Below are positions 17,542 to 26,258 of a stretch of 64,000 nucleotides of DNA, piece after piece. How positions within the stretch are numbered: position 1 is the stretch's first letter; every line of letters begins with the position of its first letter. Origin of the DNA: CAIKLP01 sp965279595 (GTDB lineage Bacteria; Bacteroidota; Bacteroidia; Sphingobacteriales; Sphingobacteriaceae); the NCBI GenBank assembly GCA_965279595.1, contig OZ257246.1, forward strand, positions 806,001-870,000, in the 5' to 3' direction. The notes under the pieces were generated by a model. It did no database searches. It was not told where the DNA came from and saw only the letters and a program-made list of their open reading frames with translations. Both the position numbers and the translations under genes were made by a program.

Positions 17542-18750
17542 TTAAGCATCTAATTCTCCTGCAATAACATTTAAGCTACTCATCGTAACAATTGCATCTG
17601 ACAATAAAGAGCCTTTAGCTATTTCTGCAAATGCTTGGTAAATTATAAAACAAGGTCTTCTGAAATGTAAACGATACGGCGAACGTCCTCCTTCTGAAAT
17701 TAAGTAAAATCCTAACTCTCCATTTCCACCTTCTACTGCATTGTAAATTTCGGCTTTAGGCATTTCAACTTCACCCATTACAATTTTAAAGTGATAAATC
17801 AATGCTTCCATGTTATTGTAAACATCTTCTTTGGGTGGCAAATAAAAATCAGGAACATCGGCATGGAAAATACCTTTAGGTTCTTTTTCCATTTTAGCTA
17901 AAGCTTGTTCTATCAAACGTAAACTTTGCCAAATTTCTTCATTCCTAACCATGTACCTATCGTATGTATCTCCATTAGTGCCTACTGGAATTTCGAAATC
18001 AAATTCGTTATATGAACTGTATGGATTGGCAGTTCTAATATCATAATCAATTCCTGTAGCTCTTAAACAAGGGCCTGTAAATCCATAATTTAAAGCGCTC
18101 TCTGAAGTAATAGCACCAACATCTCTGGTACGATCAATGAATATTCTATTTCTATTAAATAATTCTTCGAACGATTTCATAATTGCTGGAAAAGTTGCTA
18201 AGAATTTTTTTAGTTTTAAAATTGACTTGTCGTTAAAATCTCTTTCAAAACCTCCAACTCGTCCGAAGTTTGTTGTTAAGCGTGCACCACAAATTTCTTC
18301 GTAAATTTCATAGATGTTTTCACGCTCTTGCATCAAATATAAGAAACCAGTAAAGGCACCAGTATCAACGCCTAAAATTCCATTACAAATTAAATGATCT
18401 GAAATTCTTGCTAACTCCATTACGATTATTCGCATATAATCAACACGCTTTGGAGTTTCAATTTTTAAAAGTTTTTCAACAGTTAAATGCCACCCAATAT
18501 TATTAATTGGTGATGAGCAATAATTCAGTCGGTCAGTTAATGGAGTTATCTGATAATATGGACGATGTTCTGCAATTTTTTCAAATGCCCTGTGTATATA
18601 ACCAATTGTAGAAACAGCACTAACAATTCTTTCACCGTCCATTTCCAAAACATTTTGAAATACACCATGCGTTGCAGGGTGCGTAGGTCCTAGGTTTAAG
18701 GTTGTTGTTTCCTTTTCTAATGAATCATCACTTAATTGTATATGCGCCAT
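17542..18750 (-). CDS. nuoD: NADH-quinone oxidoreductase subunit D
   Basis: The 402-residue protein is the 49-kDa-type subunit. It contains NLGPTHPATHGVFQ at the N terminus (the quinone-site histidine loop), GYIHRAFEKIAEHRPYYQ, CNGILGVDTGAFTGFLYLM and the closing GELDA motif. It forms the quinone-reduction site together with NuoB and NuoH. NuoC and NuoD are separate genes here. The gap from nuoC is 94 bases, longer than most in this operon. Confidence 0.97.
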   Translation of the reverse strand: MAHIQLSDDSLEKETTTLNLGPTHPATHGVFQNVLEMDGERIVSAVSTIGYIHRAFEKIAEHRPYYQITPLTDRLNYCSSPINNIGWHLTVEKLLKIETPKRVDYMRIIVMELARISDHLICNGILGVDTGAFTGFLYLMQERENIYEIYEEICGARLTTNFGRVGGFERDFNDKSILKLKKFLATFPAIMKSFEELFNRNRIFIDRTRDVGAITSESALNYGFTGPCLRATGIDYDIRTANPYSSYNEFDFEIPVGTNGDTYDRYMVRNEEIWQSLRLIEQALAKMEKEPKGIFHADVPDFYLPPKEDVYNNMEALIYHFKIVMGEVEMPKAEIYNAVEGGNGELGFYLISEGGRSPYRLHFRRPCFIIYQAFAEIAKGSLLSDAIVTMSSLNVIAGELDA

Positions 18751-18844
18751 AAGTAAATTTTCTTTTTGAATTTATTTGCAATGAGATTTCTAATAAATTC
18801 TACTTAACTATTTTCTCCTTTGCAAAAGCAAAGTTTTTTTTAAA

Positions 18845-19342
18845 CTATCTTCCAAAAAAACTATCGTTTTTGTCAATTCTATTTGGGTCTTCTAATGGGT
18901 GTTCTTTTCTCATAGGAAAAGCTACCATATCATCTACATTTAAAATTCTTTTTAAATTCGGATGACCTTCAAAATGAATTCCAAAAAAATCATATGTTTC
19001 TCTTTCTTGCCAATTAGCAGATTGATATAATTTCGATATAGTTGGAATTTTAGGATTTGATTCAGGAATAAAAACTTTAATTCTTAATCTGTAATTATTT
19101 TCCATGCTTTGAACATGATAAACTACAGCTAACTCCTTACTATCTGGATAGTGTACACCACAAACATCAGTCAGAAAACGAAAACGATACTTATCATCTT
19201 CGTTAAGATAAGTTAAGAGAGCAACTATTGATTCTTTGTTGGTTTTGAACGTTAACAAATCATAAGGCGTTTCAAAATCAGAAACATTGTTTCCGAATTT
19301 TGCTTGAATATCCGCTATTAAGTGAGAAGTTTCTATTGCCAT
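18845..19342 (-). CDS. nuoC: NADH-quinone oxidoreductase subunit C
   Basis: The 165-residue protein contains the 30-kDa subunit pattern: FLTDVCGVHYPDSKELAVVY, then SANWQERETYDFFGIHFEGH and a tail PMRKEHPLEDPNR. It is a peripheral-arm scaffold that contacts NuoB and NuoD. The start codon lies one base after the nuoB stop, so translation is probably coupled. It is not fused to nuoD, unlike the enterobacterial gene. Confidence 0.96.
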   Translation of the reverse strand: MAIETSHLIADIQAKFGNNVSDFETPYDLLTFKTNKESIVALLTYLNEDDKYRFRFLTDVCGVHYPDSKELAVVYHVQSMENNYRLRIKVFIPESNPKIPTISKLYQSANWQERETYDFFGIHFEGHPNLKRILNVDDMVAFPMRKEHPLEDPNRIDKNDSFFGR

Positions 19343-19343
19343 G

Positions 19344-19886
19344 TTATTGAATTCCGTATTTGGTCATTAACTCTTGATATTGTGGAAGGTTTCTTCTCCT
19401 CATTGGTTCCGCTTTTACTAAATCTTGGATGCGGTTAAACCCATCAATGATTGCTTCTGGTCTTGGTGGACAACCTGGAACATAAACATCAACAGGGATG
19501 ATCTCATCAATTCCTTGTAGAACACTATAAGTATCAAAAATTCCACCAGATGAAGCACAAGCACCAACAGCAATAACCCAACGAGGTTCTGCCATTTGTA
19601 AGTAAACTTGTTTCAAAACTGGTCCCATTTTTTTGGCTATGGTACCCATTACCATTAACAAATCTGCTTGACGTGGTGAAAAGCTTGGACGCTCTGAACC
19701 AAAACGAGCAAAATCATAATGTGAGCCCATGGTTGCCATAAACTCAATTCCACAACATGATGTAGCGAATGGTAATGGCCACAAGGAATGTGACCTAGCT
19801 AAACCAACCACTTTATCCAATCGAGTGGCGAAAAATCCAGCACCTTCAATACCTTCGGGTGCTTCCACAATCTTGATGTCGCTCAT
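19344..19886 (-). CDS. nuoB: NADH-quinone oxidoreductase subunit B
   Basis: The 180-residue protein carries the four ligands of terminal cluster N2: the tandem cysteines in ATSCCGIEFM, then GACASSGG and VPGCPPRPEAI. N2 passes electrons to quinone at the NuoB/NuoD interface. A strong terminator-like hairpin (19908-19935) lies 22 bases upstream of its start, separating it from nuoA. Length is normal. Confidence 0.97.
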   Translation of the reverse strand: MSDIKIVEAPEGIEGAGFFATRLDKVVGLARSHSLWPLPFATSCCGIEFMATMGSHYDFARFGSERPSFSPRQADLLMVMGTIAKKMGPVLKQVYLQMAEPRWVIAVGACASSGGIFDTYSVLQGIDEIIPVDVYVPGCPPRPEAIIDGFNRIQDLVKAEPMRRRNLPQYQELMTKYGIQ

Positions 19887-19902
19887 AATAAATATCAGTA
19901 AA

Positions 19903-19935
19903 CAAAAACGCTCATCTAGAGGACTAGATGAGCGT
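19903..19935 (-). terminator. Terminator-like hairpin between nuoA and nuoB
   Basis: ACGCTCATCTAG (19908-19919) pairs perfectly with CTAGATGAGCGT (19924-19935) across an AGGA loop. Read on the minus strand the stem is followed by TTTTTGTTT, which has the form of an intrinsic terminator. It lies inside the operon, 22 bases before the nuoB start, so it may attenuate or stabilise the transcript. Confidence 0.65.
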
Positions 19936-19989
19936 CAAATGTACAACAAATATTAATTTTAAAGGTTTTGCAACCAAGAAATCTCTAAT

Positions 19990-20361
19990 TTATTCCCAAT
20001 CTAAAGCACCCTTTTTAAGAATGTAAAAGAAGCCTGCTAAAAGCAATCCAATAAAGGTAAACATTTCCAAAAATCCTTGAATACCAAACTCTCTAAAATT
20101 CACGGCCCAAGGGTACATAAATATCACTTCTACATCAAATAATACAAATAGAATTGCTACTAAAAAATATTTGATAGAAATCGGTGAACGTGCATTCCCT
20201 ACTTGCTCTATCCCACATTCAAAATTTTCCAATTTGTCTTTGGTTTTTCTTTTCGGACCAATAAAATGAGTGGCAAGCATTGTAACTGCAACAAATCCTA
20301 AAGCTGCAATAAATTGTACCACAATTGGTAGATAATCAGAAGGTAAAAATGCGTTTTCCAT
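19990..20361 (-). CDS. nuoA: NADH-quinone oxidoreductase subunit A
   Basis: The protein has three membrane helices and the NuoA loop KLENFECGIEQVGNARSPIS with the conserved cysteine, followed by FLVAILFVLFDVEVIFMYPW with the acidic pair. I chose the ATG at 20361 (MENAFLPSDY). Two codons upstream is a TTG at 20367 that is less likely. A TAnnTTTG -7 box (20387-20394) lies at the expected distance, so nuoA may start its own transcript although the TPR gene ends only 38 bases upstream. Confidence 0.96.
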   Translation of the reverse strand: MENAFLPSDYLPIVVQFIAALGFVAVTMLATHFIGPKRKTKDKLENFECGIEQVGNARSPISIKYFLVAILFVLFDVEVIFMYPWAVNFREFGIQGFLEMFTFIGLLLAGFFYILKKGALDWE

Positions 20362-20386
20362 AACCAAAAATTTAACTGAACATCAG

Positions 20387-20394
20387 CAAAAGTA
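20387..20394 (-). promoter_or_regulatory. nuoA promoter -7 box
   Basis: The plus-strand CAAAAGTA is TACTTTTG on the minus strand, matching TAnnTTTG. Transcription would start near 20380, about 20 bases before the nuoA ATG. Confidence 0.5.
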
Positions 20395-20399
20395 AAAAT

Positions 20400-21998
20400 T
20401 TATTTCAAACCAGCGATAACATCTTTGGCTTGTTTATCATTCGGGTCAATTTCTAATACTTTTAGGAAAAACACTTTTGATCCTTCTTTATCTTTCATAA
20501 CAGTAAAAGCATAATCACCTAAATATTTATAAGATTCAATTAAATCTTTACCTGATTTTTTAATATCAAATTTAGGATCAGCTAAAGTTAGTTCAATGAA
20601 TTTTTCATAATATGGTTTTGCTAAGCCTTCATTACTTCCATCTGCCTCATCAATTCTAAAATTGTTTCTTCCTCTGTATAACCATGCAGTTGAAAAATCA
20701 GCTTTGATATTTAACAAACGTGCAAATGCAGAATCAGATTTTACAAATTCTAATCCGAAATAATAAGCTCTACCTACATAGAAATAATCGATCGCAGTTG
20801 GTTTTGCATCTACTAGTTTTTTCTCATAAGATTCAGCTGCCATTTTATATTTTTTCATTGAAAAATAAGCATCTGCTAAATCACCATAAAGATCTTTTGT
20901 TGTGGTGTCTAATTCAATTGCTTTAGTAATGGTTTGAATTCCTAATGAGTCTAATTTGTTTTTTACTTGTAATCTTCCTAAGTAAGAATAATCTTGAGGA
21001 AGAATTTTTGGAGGATTCATTGCAAAGAATTTATTCATTGCTGAAAGTCCAGTTTTATAGTCTTTAATTTCGTAGGATGAATAACCCAATAATCTAAAAA
21101 TAATATAGTCAGAAGAATCTTTAGGTATGATTTGTTTAATTAAATCAACTGATTCTTGATACTGTTTACCTAAGAATAAAAAGCGAGCATATCTCAATTG
21201 TGAGTTTAAAGATTTGTCTGTTAACTCTAAATATTTTTTATACTTCTCTACAGCACTTTCAAATTTCTTTGCGCTTAATTCAAGCTCGCCGTATTCTCTG
21301 TAAATTGGTGGATAATTTGCATCTAATGTAATTGCTTGATCGAATGCCGTTTTTGCTTCTGCATAATTAAGTGAACGTGTCCACAACTTTCCTGTTCTTA
21401 CATATGCATTAACAAAACTTGGATTCAATTTTAACGCTTCGTTATAATACTTTACCGCCTCTGAACCGTTTGCTTGCTCCATGTATACATCACCAATAGC
21501 TACAAATACTTCAGGATTTTTTGGATTGATTGTTTTTGCTCTTCCTAAATAAACCAATGCATCATTAAAGTTTTTTGAACCTAATTCTCTGTATGCTTCA
21601 CCAATGTAAAGCAATGTTTGGTAATCTTTTCCTAAGGTAATACTAACTGCTTTTTCAAAGCTAGCTTTTGCTTCAACGTCATTTCCCAAATCATAAGCAA
21701 TTGATCCTACTCCAACCATATTCAATGCTGAATTAGGGTTTACTGCTAAACCTTGATTAAAAAACAATTTAGCAGAATCAATTTTATCTTGCTTATAAAA
21801 TGCTTTTCCTAAATAATAATAATTTGATGCTTCGGATGGATTTGATTGAATCAGTCCACTGAAAATTTTCTTAGCATTTTCATACTGTTCAACTTCAATT
21901 GCTTTAATTCCATCTAACGCACTTTGAGCTTTTACAAAAGAGACTGTTGATAAAACTAATCCCAATAAAACCCAAACATTTTTCATTCTCATTTTCAT
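20400..21998 (-). CDS. Exported tetratricopeptide-repeat protein
   Basis: The 532-residue product starts with a signal peptide (MKNVWVLLGLVLSTVSFVKAQ after two possible upstream Met codons) and consists almost entirely of TPR-like helical pairs. Examples are NYYYLGKAFYKQDKIDSAKL, EVFVAIGDVYMEQANGSEAV and AYVRTGKLWTRSLNYAEAKT. TPR proteins act as protein-interaction scaffolds; no catalytic motif is visible. It is the last gene of the exbB-exbD-exbD-tonB-PstS-like run, so a scaffold role at the periplasmic side of that energy-transducing complex is a reasonable inference. The stop lies 38 bases before the nuoA start. Confidence 0.85.
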   Translation of the reverse strand: MKMRMKNVWVLLGLVLSTVSFVKAQSALDGIKAIEVEQYENAKKIFSGLIQSNPSEASNYYYLGKAFYKQDKIDSAKLFFNQGLAVNPNSALNMVGVGSIAYDLGNDVEAKASFEKAVSITLGKDYQTLLYIGEAYRELGSKNFNDALVYLGRAKTINPKNPEVFVAIGDVYMEQANGSEAVKYYNEALKLNPSFVNAYVRTGKLWTRSLNYAEAKTAFDQAITLDANYPPIYREYGELELSAKKFESAVEKYKKYLELTDKSLNSQLRYARFLFLGKQYQESVDLIKQIIPKDSSDYIIFRLLGYSSYEIKDYKTGLSAMNKFFAMNPPKILPQDYSYLGRLQVKNKLDSLGIQTITKAIELDTTTKDLYGDLADAYFSMKKYKMAAESYEKKLVDAKPTAIDYFYVGRAYYFGLEFVKSDSAFARLLNIKADFSTAWLYRGRNNFRIDEADGSNEGLAKPYYEKFIELTLADPKFDIKKSGKDLIESYKYLGDYAFTVMKDKEGSKVFFLKVLEIDPNDKQAKDVIAGLK

Positions 21999-22030
21999 TC
22001 TATTTTATTTTAACTTTTAAAAAGTAATTT

Positions 22031-22966
22031 CTAATTAGTTTGTATAATTCTGATCGGTGCATTTGCTGGCAACAAACCAGATTTTAAAATTATTTTCTGC
22101 CCTCTATCACTTGAAAGAAACGAAGCAAAACCCGTTGCTAATCCTGTTCTTGGTTCTCTGCTTACTGAAAATATTTCTCTAATTAAAGGATATTGTTTTG
22201 TTGCTATATATGCTTGATATGGTTGATAAAAATAATCATCTCCTAAATCACCTGGATCACCTTTGATTCCAACAACACGAATAGAACTTTTAAATTTCAT
22301 GGCTTCTAAATCATCCTTGTCACTAATCCAGTTCACTCCAATTATTCCTAATGCATTCTTGTTTTTTGAAACATATGCTAAAACTTCTTCATTAGAATTT
22401 AACGTGTAGCCTTTCAAATCTTTTTGTCCAACCAATTCTGACATATAACGTACAGTGCTACTACTTTTATTATCGAAAACGAGGTTTATGCTTTCTAAAG
22501 TTGTAGTTTTCTCCAATTGCTTCCACTGATTGAATTTTCCTCTCATAATTTCACGTACTTGTGACAATTCAAAAGTGGTGTCATTATTTTCACTATTCAC
22601 AATTAAAGCAATTCCATCGGATGCAATTTTGTTAACGGTATAAGAATGTTTCCCTTTAAAATAAGCTGTTTCAGACTCATTTAAATTTCTTGCCAAAACT
22701 ACTAATGATGCACTGTCTTTGATAAACAAATCCATCATCTCCAATTCTGGAAGATATTTGATATTTAAATTTGCTTTTGGATAAATTGATTCGAATACTT
22801 GTTTTTCTGAATCAACAATTGATGCTAGCGTTTCATCAGCAATAATATTTACTGATCCACTTGTTGTTGTACTTAATGATTTTCCGTTTTTGTCTTTACT
22901 GTCTGAACAAGAATTAAGAACCAAAGCAAATAAGGCAATGCCAACTATTTTAAACTTCTGTTTCAT
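22031..22966 (-). CDS. PstS-like phosphate-family substrate-binding lipoprotein
   Basis: The 311-residue protein has a lipoprotein signal ending in ALVLNSCSD, with cysteine 20 as the acylation site. The rest resembles a type II periplasmic binding protein of the PstS family: GSVNIIADETLASIVDSEKQ at the start, YTVNKIASDGIALIVN, the LSQVREIMRGKFNQW segment, NKSSSTVRYMSEL (a phosphate-loop-like SSST) and NALGIIGVNWISD. No pstC, pstA or pstB lies nearby. It is embedded in an exb/ton operon, so it may present a ligand to, or sense for, a TonB-dependent system. It overlaps the preceding small gene by 17 bases. Confidence 0.8.
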   Translation of the reverse strand: MKQKFKIVGIALFALVLNSCSDSKDKNGKSLSTTTSGSVNIIADETLASIVDSEKQVFESIYPKANLNIKYLPELEMMDLFIKDSASLVVLARNLNESETAYFKGKHSYTVNKIASDGIALIVNSENNDTTFELSQVREIMRGKFNQWKQLEKTTTLESINLVFDNKSSSTVRYMSELVGQKDLKGYTLNSNEEVLAYVSKNKNALGIIGVNWISDKDDLEAMKFKSSIRVVGIKGDPGDLGDDYFYQPYQAYIATKQYPLIREIFSVSREPRTGLATGFASFLSSDRGQKIILKSGLLPANAPIRIIQTN

Positions 22967-23186
22967 TTCTGCTTTTCCAATTTGTTATAGACCTATATAA
23001 ACGAAAAAAAGAATAGGCTATAAAGATACAGCCTATTCCTATTTTAATAATCTTATCATAATCAGCCAAGAAATTTTCAATGCTGAGTAAACTAATTCCA
23101 ATTGCTAAATAAATTAATGACATGATAATTCCAAAAACGAAAAATATTTTCTCGCGCATGGTACTCACATCATCCTTACTATTCAT
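22950..23186 (-). CDS. Small membrane protein of unknown function
   Basis: The 78-residue product has two clear hydrophobic segments, FFVFGIIMSLIYLAIGISLL and IIKIGIGCIFIAYSFFRLY, flanked by charged ends. That suggests a two-span inner-membrane protein with both termini on the same side. I do not recognise a named family. It lies 14 bases after tonB, and its 3' end overlaps the start of the PstS-like lipoprotein by 17 bases in another frame, so it is probably translated as part of the exb/ton transcript and may be an accessory subunit of that complex. Confidence 0.7.
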   Translation of the reverse strand: MNSKDDVSTMREKIFFVFGIIMSLIYLAIGISLLSIENFLADYDKIIKIGIGCIFIAYSFFRLYRSITNWKSRNETEV

Positions 23187-23200
23187 ATAAAAAGAACAAC

Positions 23201-24007
23201 TTACATTAATTTAAATTTCACTGGCACGTTATATTGTACACGTACAGGTCGGCCATTTTGCTTTCCAGGAGTAAATTTAGGCAATGATTTAATTACACGT
23301 TTAGCTTCTTCATCACATCCTCCACCAATTCCACGTTGTATTTTAACATCAGCAACTGAACCATCTTTTTCAACAACAAATCCAATATAAACAGTTCCTT
23401 CAATGTTGTTTTCCCTAGCCATTGCTGGATATTTTACATTCTTTGTGATATAAGCAATTAAAGCGGCTTCTCCTCCACCTGGGAATTCAGGCATTTGCTC
23501 AACTGATAAGAATGGTGCTTCGTTTTCTTCAATAACATCTCCTGCTCCATCCAAACCGCTTAAGTCTTCTTCTGCATTTGGATCACCAACCACAGTTGTT
23601 ACACCTGCATCTGTTTCTTTCAAATCTTCTTGTGTTGGAGGTGGTTCATCAGGTACTTCCGCATCTGGCTTAATCTCCGGAACAGTAAACTTAATTGTCG
23701 ACTTTAATGGAGGTGGCGGCGGCGGTGGCGGTGGTGTAGCCTGCTTCTCATCTACCGGAGGTGGTTCTTCCAACGTATTTGTTTGATCTACCTTCACAAT
23801 TTTTTCTTCAGGAATTGCATCAGAAATTAATCTAATAATTAATGGTGCACTTACTGATAAACTAAATGCTACTATTGCTAATACCATTCCAATGAATGCA
23901 TTTCGCGGATAGCTACGACGGATCTCAAAAGCTCCATATTCCTGGTTTCTACCGCGGAATACTAAGTCGATCCATTTGCCATCATATAAATCTATTTTAC
24001 CTGCCAT
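23201..24007 (-). CDS. tonB: Energy transducer TonB
   Basis: The 268-residue protein starts with a 36-residue cytoplasmic segment (GKWIDLVFRGRNQEYGAFEI), which is typical of Bacteroidota TonB. One membrane anchor follows at about 37-60, then a proline-rich periplasmic spacer with a run of nine or so prolines near 95, then acidic linker. The TonB C-terminal domain at about 180-268 has YPAMARENNIEGTVYIGFVV, the GGCDEEAKRVIKSLPKFTPG motif and VQYNVPVKF. It transmits proton motive force from ExbB/ExbD to outer-membrane TonB-dependent receptors. It lies 18 bases after the second exbD. Confidence 0.94.
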   Translation of the reverse strand: MAGKIDLYDGKWIDLVFRGRNQEYGAFEIRRSYPRNAFIGMVLAIVAFSLSVSAPLIIRLISDAIPEEKIVKVDQTNTLEEPPPVDEKQATPPPPPPPPPLKSTIKFTVPEIKPDAEVPDEPPPTQEDLKETDAGVTTVVGDPNAEEDLSGLDGAGDVIEENEAPFLSVEQMPEFPGGGEAALIAYITKNVKYPAMARENNIEGTVYIGFVVEKDGSVADVKIQRGIGGGCDEEAKRVIKSLPKFTPGKQNGRPVRVQYNVPVKFKLM

Positions 24008-24025
24008 GTTTTTAGTCTTTAGGAA

Positions 24026-24661
24026 TTATAATGGGGTTTTACCCAACATTTCTATTTCCATTGGTGTGATATCTACAATTGCATAACGCCCAACATTGCA
24101 AATATTCATTTCATCTAAAATATCTACTAAGTTTCCGTACCTCGAATTGTCATCTGCTTTTATAATTACAATCAAACCATCTTTAAATGATTTAATAGCT
24201 GTAACCTTTGTTCTGAAAACATCTTCGGTGATTACATTCTTTTGTAATTGTTCTTTATAAATTGCGATGGAATCAACGCTTTTATTGCGCTTTTTATTTT
24301 CTTCGATCAATACAGAACGAATACCTGCTTTTCCAAAATTGGTAATTTGTGGTGTGCCTGGTATTCCTGTTTTATCATCCACAAAATAGTAAACGATTTT
24401 ATTGTCTTTGGTTAAAAGAATCGTCATTGCTTGAGAAGCTTTAATTTTACTTAAATCTTCTTTTTTCAAATTCTCATCTTTAATTGGCATGTTAATTTCC
24501 ATGGTTTGTGGCTTATTCATGGAGGTTGTTAACATAAAGAATGTAATCAACAAGAAACCTAAATCCACCATGGGTGTAAAATCCACCCTGGTTGACATTT
24601 TCTTGCCTCTTTTTTTACCTTTCTTGGCGCCACCGCCTCCGCCACTTTCTATTTCTGACAT
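24026..24661 (-). CDS. exbD: Biopolymer transport protein ExbD (second copy)
   Basis: The 211-residue protein has a glycine- and lysine-rich cytoplasmic start, then one membrane helix carrying the conserved aspartate (D33 in DFTPMVDLGFLLITFFML) needed for proton use. The periplasmic domain is longer than the roughly 140-residue E. coli form because of an insertion near 90-150 that includes VYYFVDDK-like sheet and a lysine-rich helix. It ends with the usual KADDNSRYGNLVDILDEMN. With the neighbouring ExbD it may form a heterodimer inside the ExbB pentamer; that pairing is an inference from gene order. Confidence 0.93.
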   Translation of the reverse strand: MSEIESGGGGGAKKGKKRGKKMSTRVDFTPMVDLGFLLITFFMLTTSMNKPQTMEINMPIKDENLKKEDLSKIKASQAMTILLTKDNKIVYYFVDDKTGIPGTPQITNFGKAGIRSVLIEENKKRNKSVDSIAIYKEQLQKNVITEDVFRTKVTAIKSFKDGLIVIIKADDNSRYGNLVDILDEMNICNVGRYAIVDITPMEIEMLGKTPL

Positions 24662-24686
24662 TGCCTAATTTTTTAAATGATTAAAA

Positions 24687-25283
24687 TTAATCAGCTTTTT
24701 CTAAGCTTGTAATAAAGTTAAATCGGTTAACTTTTTTATCTTGTAAAGTAGCAATTACATCTTTTACAACTGGGTATCCTGCATCTTGATCGCCCTTCAC
24801 AGCAACACGAAGTTTGCTATTGGTATATCTAGCTTGAAGTACCCAATCTGCTAATTCATTATTGGTTGAATCAGAAGGAATTCCTGTTTGTGGAAATTTC
24901 TTTCTTGCTTCAGCATCTAAGTCTAAATATTGACCGATGTTTTTAATTGAAATACCAAATGAACTTAGTAATGAAAATTCTTTCTTTTGTTTATCAGTAA
25001 AAGTAAGGTTGAATTTCTTAGCCATTTTGTCTAATAATTCTACCCTGTTTCCTTCACCATCCATTGAAAAGAATACTCTCGAATCTTTATCAATAGTTAA
25101 CAATAAAATATCCGTTTCTGGTAACTTTATTTCTGAGATCGATGACGGTGTTGTAACCGTAACAGGTTCATCAGGTTTAAACTTAGTAGCCAACATAAAG
25201 AACGTAAGTAGTAAAAACGCCACATCGGTCATAGCCGTCATGTCTACTACAGTACTCTTACGAGGAATCTTTACTTTTGACAT
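24687..25283 (-). CDS. exbD: Biopolymer transport protein ExbD (first copy)
   Basis: The 198-residue protein starts with a short basic segment (MSKVKIPRKSTVV) followed by the membrane helix DMTAMTDVAFLLLTFFML, whose D20 is the equivalent of the proton-linked aspartate. The periplasmic part has an insert of about 80 residues containing helices and the LDLDAEARKKF stretch. It closes with RVAVKGDQDAGYPVVKDVIA, the family's C-terminal signature. It is the gene directly after exbB, 43 bases away, and precedes the second exbD by 25 bases. The two copies differ substantially in sequence, so they are not a recent duplication. Confidence 0.93.
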   Translation of the reverse strand: MSKVKIPRKSTVVDMTAMTDVAFLLLTFFMLATKFKPDEPVTVTTPSSISEIKLPETDILLLTIDKDSRVFFSMDGEGNRVELLDKMAKKFNLTFTDKQKKEFSLLSSFGISIKNIGQYLDLDAEARKKFPQTGIPSDSTNNELADWVLQARYTNSKLRVAVKGDQDAGYPVVKDVIATLQDKKVNRFNFITSLEKAD

Positions 25284-25326
25284 TTTTTTAGTTCTAAATT
25301 ATTAAAGTTTCGCTTATGCGAATTTA

Positions 25327-26169
25327 TTATCTGTGTTTTGCAGCAAACGTTTGAACAATGCTATATCCAGCTTCATCGATTGCATAAGTAATTGCATCAA
25401 TTTTACTTGTAAATACATTGTACATAATAGTTGCAATAGCTGAGTTACCAATACCCAATGCTGTGTTAATTAAGGCTTCAGAAATACCTGTTGCTAATGC
25501 AACTGAATCTGGAGAACCTGCAGTTGCTAAAGCGGAGAACGCTTTAATCATACCTAATACAGTTCCTAATAACGCAATCAAAGTAGATACTGATGCCATG
25601 GTTGCAATAACCACTAAGTTCTTTTCTAAACCTGGTAATTCAAGCGTAACAGACTCTTCAATTTCTTTTTGAATTGAAAGCACTTTCTGGTCTAAATCAA
25701 TACCATTTGTGTTTTCCATTTCTTTATACTTCAAAAGTGTTGAACGCATTACGTTTGCAACAGATCCTCTTTGAGCATCACATTCTTTAATTGCTGCATC
25801 AACATTGTTTTGATCTAAATGATTTCTCAATTTTCTAACAAAAGCTTCTGCATTTCCTTTTCCTTGTGCTTTACCAATTGTGAAGTAACGCTCAATTGAA
25901 AATGTAATGTTCATTAACACCAATGACAATAAGATTGGCACGATATAACCACCTTTGTGAATCAATCCAAGTACATGTCCTGCACCTTCTTGAACTGGGT
26001 GATTGTTAGGGTCGCCACCTTCAAAGTTTGAAGGAGCTCCCATCACGAATGTGAAAATAAGGATACCTACCAACAAACATAATGGAATGGTGAATGATGC
26101 GAAAAAAGAACTCATTCCATTTCCTTTTTCAACTTTTGCAGCAGTAGCTACTTTTGCTTCGTTTGCCAT
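25327..26169 (-). CDS. exbB: MotA/TolQ/ExbB proton channel family protein
   Basis: The 280-residue protein has an N-terminal membrane helix (FTIPLCLLVGILIFTFVMGA), a second near residue 75 (GGYIVPILLSLVLMNITFSI), a cytoplasmic helical stretch, and the two conserved C-terminal helices. Those are VVIATMASVSTLIALLGTVLGMIKAF (read as VVIATMASVSTLIAL then LGTVLGMIKAF) and ALINTALGIGNSAIATIMYN with the conserved threonine. It would form the pentameric proton channel around ExbD. It heads the operon. A TAnnTTTG -7 box at 26251-26258 gives a promoter with a leader of about 75 bases. Confidence 0.94.
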   Translation of the reverse strand: MANEAKVATAAKVEKGNGMSSFFASFTIPLCLLVGILIFTFVMGAPSNFEGGDPNNHPVQEGAGHVLGLIHKGGYIVPILLSLVLMNITFSIERYFTIGKAQGKGNAEAFVRKLRNHLDQNNVDAAIKECDAQRGSVANVMRSTLLKYKEMENTNGIDLDQKVLSIQKEIEESVTLELPGLEKNLVVIATMASVSTLIALLGTVLGMIKAFSALATAGSPDSVALATGISEALINTALGIGNSAIATIMYNVFTSKIDAITYAIDEAGYSIVQTFAAKHR

Positions 26170-26250
26170 TGTTCGATTTTATTAGTTTTAGTTTATGAAT
26201 TAACGGTACTATTTATATTAAAATTGCCCTTTTCAATTAATTGGGGCTCA

Positions 26251-26258
26251 CAAAAATA
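26251..26258 (-). promoter_or_regulatory. exbB operon promoter -7 box
   Basis: TATTTTTG on the minus strand, within TATTCTATTTTTGTG, the same 15-base word found before metK. It predicts a leader of about 75 bases. Confidence 0.55.

Noticed and set aside
18818..18840. CTTTGC/GCAAAG hairpin followed by thymines between nuoC and nuoD
   Set aside because: It looks like a terminator only on the plus strand, where nothing is transcribed; on the operon's strand it has no T-run. A six-base stem of this kind is expected by chance in AT-rich DNA.
22031..22966. Calling the lipoprotein a phosphate ABC transporter subunit
   Set aside because: No permease or ATPase genes are nearby, and the operon context is ExbB/ExbD/TonB, so only the binding-protein fold is supported.
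23690..23760. Short tandem repeat encoding polyproline in tonB
   Set aside because: This is the normal proline-rich periplasmic spacer of TonB, not an independent repeat element.
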